From contig JAZSPG010000050.1 of NCBI GenBank assembly GCA_045537295.1, forward strand, positions 1 through 56,701: 56,701 nucleotides of DNA, given 5' to 3'. The translations under genes were made by a program, and so were the position numbers. The stretch comes from Scatosoma sp045537295 (GTDB taxonomy: Bacteria; Bacillota; Clostridia; Christensenellales; Borkfalkiaceae). Position 1 is the stretch's first letter, and every line of letters starts with the position of its first letter. Below are positions 51,333-56,701 of this stretch, piece after piece. The notes beneath the pieces were generated by a model that was given only the letters and a program-made list of their open reading frames with translations, was not told where the DNA came from and ran no database searches.

Positions 51333-54300
51333 ATGGACGAAAATAAAATTCCCGCGAGCCGTTTCACCGCCGAACAGCAAAAAGCGATTGACGCGACGGG
51401 CAGAACGATTGTTTCCGCCTCGGCGGGTAGCGGTAAAACGACGGTAATGATAGAAAAAATTATCCGCTTGATTTGCGGTGGCGAGAGCGTGAGCAACCTT
51501 TTGGCCGTAACTTTTACGAAAAAAGCGGCCTCGCAAATGAAAGAAAAATTACGCAAGGCGTTGATTAAGACGATTAACGACCCTGCGACTCCGCCCGCAC
51601 GTCGAGCGACGCTTAAAAAGCAGTTGGAAGAAGTGCCGTCCGCGGATATTTCCACCATACATTCCTTTTGTTCTAAGCTTATCCGTTCTCATTTTTATTC
51701 GGCGGGCGTGGATAACGCCTTTCGGGTAATTAACGGCGACGACGCAGAGGGGGTGGCAATGCAAAATTCCGCTTTGGACGAGCTGTTGGACGAGGGTTAC
51801 GAGCAAGGCGATAAAGAATTTTTGCATTTAATTTCTACCTACTGGCGCAAAAAGAGCGACAACAATTTGCGGAAAATTTTTTTAGCGAGCTATAAACAGC
51901 TTAGAAACCGTGCCGATTATAAGGAATATTTAAGCAAAACCGAGTATTCCGAGCAGACCTTTGCAAGCGTTTGTCAGGATTTATTGTTCTTGCTCAAAGA
52001 AAAAGCGGAATATTATTTATCGCAAGTCCAGCGCGAAAAAGCGTTTTTAGAGGGTTTTGAACATTCCGCGCCGTCCTTAGCGCTTTGCGAAGAGCTTATC
52101 TGTTGCTTAGAGGAAATACGAACCGCCGAAGACTACTTTACCGCTTGCGCCTTGCAAAAACCGAGCTTTTCGGCGAAACAGCGCGCAAACAAAAAGGACA
52201 CGCCTGTGTATCGGCTGTGCGTGGAACGGCTATCTGAAATCAAAAAGAAAATTTCTAAAATCTACGACGAGGAATTTGCGCCTACGCTTAGTAAAGACGC
52301 GGAACTAACCAATTTTTTCAGCGCGGGCGAAACGGCGCGCGCGATAGCGAAATATTTATTGTTGTTCGACGAAAAGTATACACAGTTAAAAGCCGAACGT
52401 GGTGCGCTTGATTATAACGATTTAGAACATATCGCTTTGAAGTTATTAAAAAATCAGGAAATAGCGGAGGAGCTTCGCGCGAAATATAAATACGTGTTCG
52501 TGGACGAATACCAAGACGTCAACCCCGTGCAAGAGGAAATTATTTCGTTAATCGGCGGGGAAAATATCTTTCTCGTCGGCGACGTTAAACAGGCGATTTA
52601 CGGTTTTAGAGGCAGTAAATCGGAGTATTTCGTGCAAACGCAACGCGCGTTTGAAAAGGGTAAGGGCAACGCCTTACAAATGACGAGCAATTTCCGCAGT
52701 AGCGACGCTGTTTTAGATGCCGTAAATTCGCAGTTTTGCTTGGCTATGACGAAACAAACCTCCTCTGTGGACTATCAAAAAGATTCGTATATGCAACGCG
52801 GGAACGGGTATTTAGAGGGCGACGGCAGGGTACAAGTTCACTTTTTACCCGAAATAGAAAAAGCGGAAAAACAAAAACGCGGGGTGTATTCCGTGCGCGA
52901 CCGCGCCGAGAAAAACGAGGGAGAGGACAGCGTTTTTGCGAACCTTATCTACCAAATTATCCAGGACGAGCTGGCGAAAACTTGGTATGACAGCGACGAA
53001 AAACGCTATAAGCGGGTGCGGTATAGCGATATCGCGATTTTATCGCGCAAAAAACAGGGACAAATCGCCAAAACAGTGGCCTCGCTGTCAGCAAAAGGTA
53101 TTCCCGTCACCTCTGCGTCGGCGGTGAATATTTGCGAGTTTTCCGAGATAAAAACGCTTATCGACTGGCTGGTCCTTATCGATAACGCCGAGCAGGACAT
53201 ACCGCTTTGTAGCGCGTTGTTGTCCGCTTGTGAAAATTTGACCTTTAACGAGTTGGCGGATATTCGTTTAGCGTATACGGAGGAAAAGTTTTTCCGTAGC
53301 GCGTGTGAGCGATACGCAGAGGAAAAAACGGACGAAATTTCGCATAAACTTCGCCGTTTTTACGCGTATTACGAGGAAATGAAACGCCTTTCTACCGTGC
53401 TTAGCGCAGGGGAGCTGTTGACGAAAATTATTTCGCAAACGCGTATGGAGGCAAGACTTTTAGAACTAGACAACGGCGTTGCTTGCTTAAAACGAATCCA
53501 CCGCTTTATCGACGAGGCTTCCTCGCCCGAACCGCTTAGCGTACACGCGTTTTTAGAACGCCTGCGCGACGCTTCGTATAAAATCGAATACAGCGAAAAC
53601 GGCGGTGAGGACTCGGTAAAGGTACTTACAATGCACTCGTCCAAGGGCTTAGAATATCCCGTCGTGATTATCGACGATTTGAACGCTTCGTTTCGGGGCG
53701 CAGACCACGACGAAGTGTTGATTGAGGAAAAATACGCGCTTGCCCCCAGAGCGTTTGACAGCGAAAAAATGCTAAAAACCACCACGCTTTTGCGTCGGCT
53801 TTGCGAGTATAAACAGGTACGCGAATCGGTAAAAGACGAGTTGAATTTATACTATGTAGCATTGACCCGCGCAAAATTCGCGTTGCATTTACTTTTCAAG
53901 AAAAGAACGCTTGCGCCCGATATCAAATACGCACATTCGTTTGCCGATTTCACCGATTTTTCCGTTTGGGAAGGGTATATCGTGGACGATAACTTAACGT
54001 TGCTGGAAAAGCAAGAACGGACGGCTATGCCCTTTGCGCCCGAAAAGGACTTGGAGGATAGCATACTCAGCGCGTTTTTATGGCGGTACACGTATACGGG
54101 CTATGAAAATTTACCCGTCAAGAGTTCGGCTACGCAACTTATGGAAAAATACGACGAAACGGCTTACGCGGTGCAGGAAACAATCGAAAATGCGCACGGC
54201 GAACGGGTGGACGACGAGGTGGAAAGCTTAACGGAAGGCTTGGACGCGACGGATACGGAACGGGGTATCGCCTACCACGCGTTTTTGGAAACGCTGGATT

Positions 54301-54809
54301 TTGAAAAGATTTATAATGCCGACGGAACGCGCATAAAAGACGGTGCGCTTTTGGCTGTCGTGGAACAAACGCTTGAAAAAATGCGACTTGCGGACGGGGA
54401 AAACGCGCGCTTGCTTTCAGTGGAAAAACTCGTTGAAATTTTGTCAAGCGGAGCGTTCGACGGTTTGCAGGGGAAACGGCTGTATAAAGAACAGCAGTTT
54501 TTGGTTTCCTTGCCCGTGAAAGACACTTACGGCAAAAAGACGGGTGAAAACAGCGAACTTCTTCGTCGGGACAGCGGGGAAGAAATGCTTTTTCAAGGCG
54601 CAATCGACCTGTTGGTTATCGGCGAGAACGAGGCGCAGATTATTGATTATAAATACTCGAAAAAGACTGCTCAACAGCTCGTCGAGCATTACAAACCGCA
54701 ACTTGATTTATACCGCCAAGCGACTGCGAAAATCACTAAAATCCCGCAGGAAAAAATCCGTTGTATTATCGTGAATATATATAAAGGTTTTCAAACGGAA
54801 GTCGAATAA
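51333..54809 (+). CDS. addA: ATP-dependent helicase/nuclease subunit A (AddA/RexA)
   Basis: AddA is the UvrD-type 3'-5' helicase and 3'-strand nuclease of AddAB. It has the Q-motif region (RFTAEQQKAID), Walker A SASAGSGKTT (about residues 27-36), TFTKKAASQMKEKL, Walker B FVDEYQDVNPVQ, LVGDVKQAIYGFRG, NFRSS, VKVLTMHSSKGLEYPVV and YVALTRAK. The C-terminal nuclease is seen as GAIDLLVIG and IIDYKYSKK (about 1088-1112). At 1158 aa it is full length. It forms a two-gene operon with addB. Confidence 0.95.
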   Translation: MDENKIPASRFTAEQQKAIDATGRTIVSASAGSGKTTVMIEKIIRLICGGESVSNLLAVTFTKKAASQMKEKLRKALIKTINDPATPPARRATLKKQLEEVPSADISTIHSFCSKLIRSHFYSAGVDNAFRVINGDDAEGVAMQNSALDELLDEGYEQGDKEFLHLISTYWRKKSDNNLRKIFLASYKQLRNRADYKEYLSKTEYSEQTFASVCQDLLFLLKEKAEYYLSQVQREKAFLEGFEHSAPSLALCEELICCLEEIRTAEDYFTACALQKPSFSAKQRANKKDTPVYRLCVERLSEIKKKISKIYDEEFAPTLSKDAELTNFFSAGETARAIAKYLLLFDEKYTQLKAERGALDYNDLEHIALKLLKNQEIAEELRAKYKYVFVDEYQDVNPVQEEIISLIGGENIFLVGDVKQAIYGFRGSKSEYFVQTQRAFEKGKGNALQMTSNFRSSDAVLDAVNSQFCLAMTKQTSSVDYQKDSYMQRGNGYLEGDGRVQVHFLPEIEKAEKQKRGVYSVRDRAEKNEGEDSVFANLIYQIIQDELAKTWYDSDEKRYKRVRYSDIAILSRKKQGQIAKTVASLSAKGIPVTSASAVNICEFSEIKTLIDWLVLIDNAEQDIPLCSALLSACENLTFNELADIRLAYTEEKFFRSACERYAEEKTDEISHKLRRFYAYYEEMKRLSTVLSAGELLTKIISQTRMEARLLELDNGVACLKRIHRFIDEASSPEPLSVHAFLERLRDASYKIEYSENGGEDSVKVLTMHSSKGLEYPVVIIDDLNASFRGADHDEVLIEEKYALAPRAFDSEKMLKTTTLLRRLCEYKQVRESVKDELNLYYVALTRAKFALHLLFKKRTLAPDIKYAHSFADFTDFSVWEGYIVDDNLTLLEKQERTAMPFAPEKDLEDSILSAFLWRYTYTGYENLPVKSSATQLMEKYDETAYAVQETIENAHGERVDDEVESLTEGLDATDTERGIAYHAFLETLDFEKIYNADGTRIKDGALLAVVEQTLEKMRLADGENARLLSVEKLVEILSSGAFDGLQGKRLYKEQQFLVSLPVKDTYGKKTGENSELLRRDSGEEMLFQGAIDLLVIGENEAQIIDYKYSKKTAQQLVEHYKPQLDLYRQATAKITKIPQEKIRCIIVNIYKGFQTEVE

Positions 54810-54911
54810 AATTTCGGTAAAATTCGAGATATTTTGACAAAAGAATAAAAAAAGACGGCTCGCTTTTTGGCAATAGTGAAAAGGAACTATTTCAAAAAGG
54901 GGGCCGTTATA

Positions 54912-55412
54912 ATGAGCTGGGTTTGGGCCGTGGGCGAAAAGCTTGCGTTTGAGGGTGGAGCGATAACGCTCGTATTTTTCGTTTTGGCGGTGTTAGGCGG
55001 GGTGGTATACCCGATTATTTTTTTGTGTATTTGTGCGAGAAAGGGAATAAAAAACCGTAGGGAAAAACGCAGGGCAATCGAGAGGAAACTCAAATACACC
55101 CTGCCTGAAAAAGATAACGCGTTTATAAGGTCGAGATTAAACACCGTCTTAAAATCCTCGGAAAACGAAACGGGGGAAGCGGGAGCGAATGCGGAAAAAT
55201 ACTTCCGTTTAGAATACGCGCGCAAGCTGTTAAACGCCTTGAAAAACGCAAGCGTAAGCGTTGCCGAACGCTTGGAAATTACAGAGCTTTCGGCGCTGTT
55301 CGAGGCGTACCTTAAAAAGACGGAATGGAAAATGGCGGAGGTAAAAACCGTCAATGACGCACTTTCCCGTACCTTGAAACTTTGCGCGAAATATTCCGTT
55401 TCAGTTAGTTAA
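54912..55412 (+). CDS. Small single-pass membrane protein of unknown function
   Basis: ATG 54912 behind AAGGGGG gives 166 aa. A hydrophobic segment at about residues 17-42 is followed by a basic stop-transfer (CARKGIKNRREKRRAIERK) and a helical cytoplasmic part of about 110 residues. No family is recognised. It overlaps the convergent PRC-barrel-like gene by eight bases at their 3' ends. Confidence 0.6.
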   Translation: MSWVWAVGEKLAFEGGAITLVFFVLAVLGGVVYPIIFLCICARKGIKNRREKRRAIERKLKYTLPEKDNAFIRSRLNTVLKSSENETGEAGANAEKYFRLEYARKLLNALKNASVSVAERLEITELSALFEAYLKKTEWKMAEVKTVNDALSRTLKLCAKYSVSVS

Positions 55413-55929
55413 ATAGGGTAAATGGCGCGAGGGAGAGCGTGAGTTTAATTAAGTTTTTTTCGGCAATCGCGTTTTTCAAAACGGGACGCGTAATCAGCTG
55501 TAAGGCGGGGGCAGGTATGCGTTGACCGAGCGGATAAGGTAAATTTTTACGCAAAATCACGGCGTCTGCGCAAGAAAGAACCGCGGAAAAGGGTATTGTC
55601 GCGTTTTTATCGGTGATGAGGGCGGTTACGCGCATATTTTCTCGCTGGATTTTTTTAATTTCGCCTAAATATACGCCCGTGAACGCGTACACGGGTAGCC
55701 CGATTGAGAGTTTCACCGCATTCTTAGGGATTACGGGTCTAAGCGAAGAGAGCTGAACGCGAAAGTCCTCGATAGCAAGGATAGCGCTTGCATTTACGGC
55801 GAATTGTTCGCGAGCGTTAGTTTCGCAAAAAAGATATTTAATCGCGCCTGTTTTTAACGAAACGCCGAGCTGATGGCAAGTACCGCGAGGCATTTGGTTT
55901 AGATAAAGGGTATTTTGGAGAATATTCAT
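55405..55929 (-). CDS. PRC-barrel-like protein
   Basis: The minus-strand ATG at 55929 follows a consensus AAGGAGGTG site. The 174-aa product has GLPVYAFTGVYLGEIKKI (about residues 77-94) and later IPFSAVLSCADAVIL, matching the strand pattern of the PRC-barrel domain found in sporulation YlmC/YmxH proteins and RimM. The first 70 residues are unassigned. The function is unknown. It is a monocistronic gene convergent with the small membrane protein. Confidence 0.5.
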   Translation of the reverse strand: MNILQNTLYLNQMPRGTCHQLGVSLKTGAIKYLFCETNAREQFAVNASAILAIEDFRVQLSSLRPVIPKNAVKLSIGLPVYAFTGVYLGEIKKIQRENMRVTALITDKNATIPFSAVLSCADAVILRKNLPYPLGQRIPAPALQLITRPVLKNAIAEKNLIKLTLSLAPFTLFN

Positions 55930-56032
55930 AAATTCACCTCCTTACGACATAGAGTATAAACGGCGTAGTAAGACGAAAAAAGGGAGGGTTAGGCTTTTTT
56001 TGAGGAAATTTGAAAAAAGTATATAAAAACAC

Positions 56033-56061
56033 TTGCCAAAAAGCGAAAAGTTTGATAAAAT
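56033..56061 (+). promoter_or_regulatory. Promoter of tRNA-Gln
   Basis: TTGCCA (56033-56038) and TAAAAT (56056-56061) are 17 bases apart, about 22 bases before the mature tRNA start. Confidence 0.65.
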
Positions 56062-56083
56062 AACGCAAGTGAAAGATGAATAT

Positions 56084-56158
56084 TGGGGATTCGCCAAGCG
56101 GTAAGGCAATGGACTCTGACTCCATCATTCGGGTGTTCGAATCACTTATCCCCAGCCA
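56084..56158 (+). tRNA. tRNA-Gln (anticodon CUG)
   Basis: The sequence folds as a complete cloverleaf: acceptor TGGGGAT/ATCCCCA, D-arm GCC/GGC, anticodon stem ATGGA/TCCAT with loop CTCTGAC (anticodon CTG), T-loop TTCGAAT, and discriminator G with encoded CCA. The U1-A72 pair and G73 are the usual glutamine identity features. It reads CAG codons. Confidence 0.95.
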
Positions 56159-56161
56159 CAT

Positions 56162-56203
56162 AAATTAGCACATTTGTCTAAACGATAAATGTGCTAATTT
56201 TTT
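56162..56203 (+). terminator. Rho-independent terminator after tRNA-Gln
   Basis: A perfect 14-bp stem, AAATTAGCACATTT (56162-56175) with AAATGTGCTAATTT (56187-56200), is followed by T residues. Confidence 0.85.
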
Positions 56204-56509
56204 GCGTTTTTGGGGCTTTTTAAGCCCTTTTTTGATTATTTTGATAAATTTTTGATAATGAGAAATCAAAAACGACGTGATTAGGTTGTCTAAATTCCTA
56301 AAAACACCGTTTGACTTTTTTATTAACTAACCTTAATTAAGTACAACATTTTACACTCCCACGACGGGACTTGAACCTTAAAATTATGATTAAGGAGATA
56401 AAAATGTTTGAAAAATTTTATTAAAAGTGTTAGAATAGATTAAAAGATAGTTTTGGTTTATACTATTTTAGCATTTCAATAAAATAAGAAAAACACAAAG
56501 GAAAAAGAT
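56204..56509. other. AT-rich non-coding stretch, possible edge of an integrated element
   Basis: This stretch is clearly more AT-rich than the rest of the window. Besides the tRNA fragment at 56353-56377 it holds a well-formed AAGGAG site at 56392 followed by a six-codon ORF (MFEKFY, 56404-56424). There is no gene of recognisable length. A 16-base hairpin-like GGGGCTTTTTAAGCCC lies at 56212-56227. Confidence 0.5.
56353..56377 (-). other. tRNA 3'-half remnant (possible attachment site)
   Basis: Read on the minus strand this is GGTTCAAGTCCC followed by GTCGTGGGAG: a T-loop (TTCAAGT), the 3' strand of a T-stem (CCCGT), a seven-base acceptor 3' strand (CGTGGGA) and discriminator G. The 5' partner of the T-stem and everything upstream are absent, and no CCA follows. 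A1-side pairing would need TCCCACG, with U1-A72 and G73, which fits tRNA-Asn best. Such 3' tRNA fragments typically mark att sites. Confidence 0.5.
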
Positions 56510-56701
56510 ATGAGTTATACGGCTGAACAATTTTATAATATTATCGACAATTGTTATAATAAGGGCATAAAGTATGGTGACAATATTTGTGATATAATGA
56601 GGGAAATTACAGATCAAATTCCCGCTCATGATATGCCTGTTCATGAAAAAGTAAAAATATCGCAAAAGATTTTAGGTGTACTTTCTCAAGAAGAAAGAAA
56701 A
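56510..56701 (+). CDS. Unrecognised protein, N-terminal 64 residues (runs off the window)
   Basis: ATG 56510 follows AAAGGAAAAAG and the frame stays open to the last base. The sequence starts MSYTAEQFYNIIDNCYNKG and looks helical and acidic. Codons are A/T-rich (ATT, AAT, TAT), unlike the GCG/ACG/CGC-rich usage of the rest of the window, which suggests recent acquisition. No family is recognised. Confidence 0.6.
   Translation, partial: MSYTAEQFYNIIDNCYNKGIKYGDNICDIMREITDQIPAHDMPVHEKVKISQKILGVLSQEERK

Noticed and set aside
54834..54862. TTGACA upstream of the small membrane protein at 54912
   Set aside because: No -10-like sequence lies at a workable distance (GGCTCG occurs at 17 bases).

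Overview
The window looks like a chromosomal core segment from a Bacillota (Firmicutes) bacterium of the class Clostridia, probably an uncultured gut-type lineage. The evidence is strong AGGAGG-type ribosome-binding sites, sigma-A promoters (TTGaca-N17-TATAAT), many 1-14 bp gene overlaps, and Firmicutes gene orders: dgt-dnaG-rpoD-trmK-nif3, M24 peptidase-efp, rsmD-coaD, ispG-polC locus-rimP-nusA-ylxR-L7Ae-infB-rbfA-nrnA, comEC-holA, cdaA-cdaR and addB-addA. Nearly all genes lie on the + strand. No complete insertion sequence, prophage, rRNA or CRISPR array is visible.

Layout. 1-5022: pheS end, pheT, truB, ribF and an endonuclease IV-like TIM barrel, tightly overlapped. 5039-7282: M24 peptidase, efp, dtd. 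7283-7737: a 455-nt non-coding stretch with a terminator, an operator-like dyad over a promoter, tandem TCTAC/GTAGA dyads and a strong leader hairpin. 7738-10153: a three-gene envelope/lipid cassette (GT8, PlsC-like, CrtO-like). 10361-16511: dgt, dnaG, rpoD, trmK, NIF3-like, zinc-ribbon coiled coil. 16549-22189: alr, a membrane protein, rsmD, coaD, DAHP synthase, prephenate dehydratase, patatin. 22195-26589: rarA, nrdR, ispG and a PolC-like protein without polymerase. 26625-33076: promoter, leader hairpin and the rimP-nusA-rnpM-L7Ae-infB-rbfA operon, then nrnA. 33134-35103: a TerB-like gene divergent from a cytosolic GH39-type glycosidase. 35208-42512: an 1890-aa DUF4011 helicase (Hhe-type defence architecture) and a frameshifted comEC. 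42611-46930: holA, cdaA, a 35-codon remnant of cdaR, aspartokinase, esterase. 47001-55929: a lipoprotein (minus strand), addB, addA, a small membrane protein, a PRC-barrel-like protein (minus strand). 56084-56701: tRNA-Gln(CUG), its terminator, then AT-rich DNA with a tRNA 3'-half remnant and an unrecognised gene running off the end, probably the edge of an integrated element.

How the genes work together. Most of the window is information processing: tRNA charging and modification, initiation, priming, recombination and end repair, and transcription factors. Envelope precursor, aromatic and lysine-family amino-acid enzymes are interspersed. The unusual material is reductive or accessory: PolC stripped to N-terminal/OB/exonuclease regions, CdaR reduced to its membrane anchor, ComEC broken and lacking its nuclease-like domain, a large defence-type helicase, and the structured 7.3-7.7 kb region. 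All functions are inferred from motifs, length and context read by eye. No database search was run.
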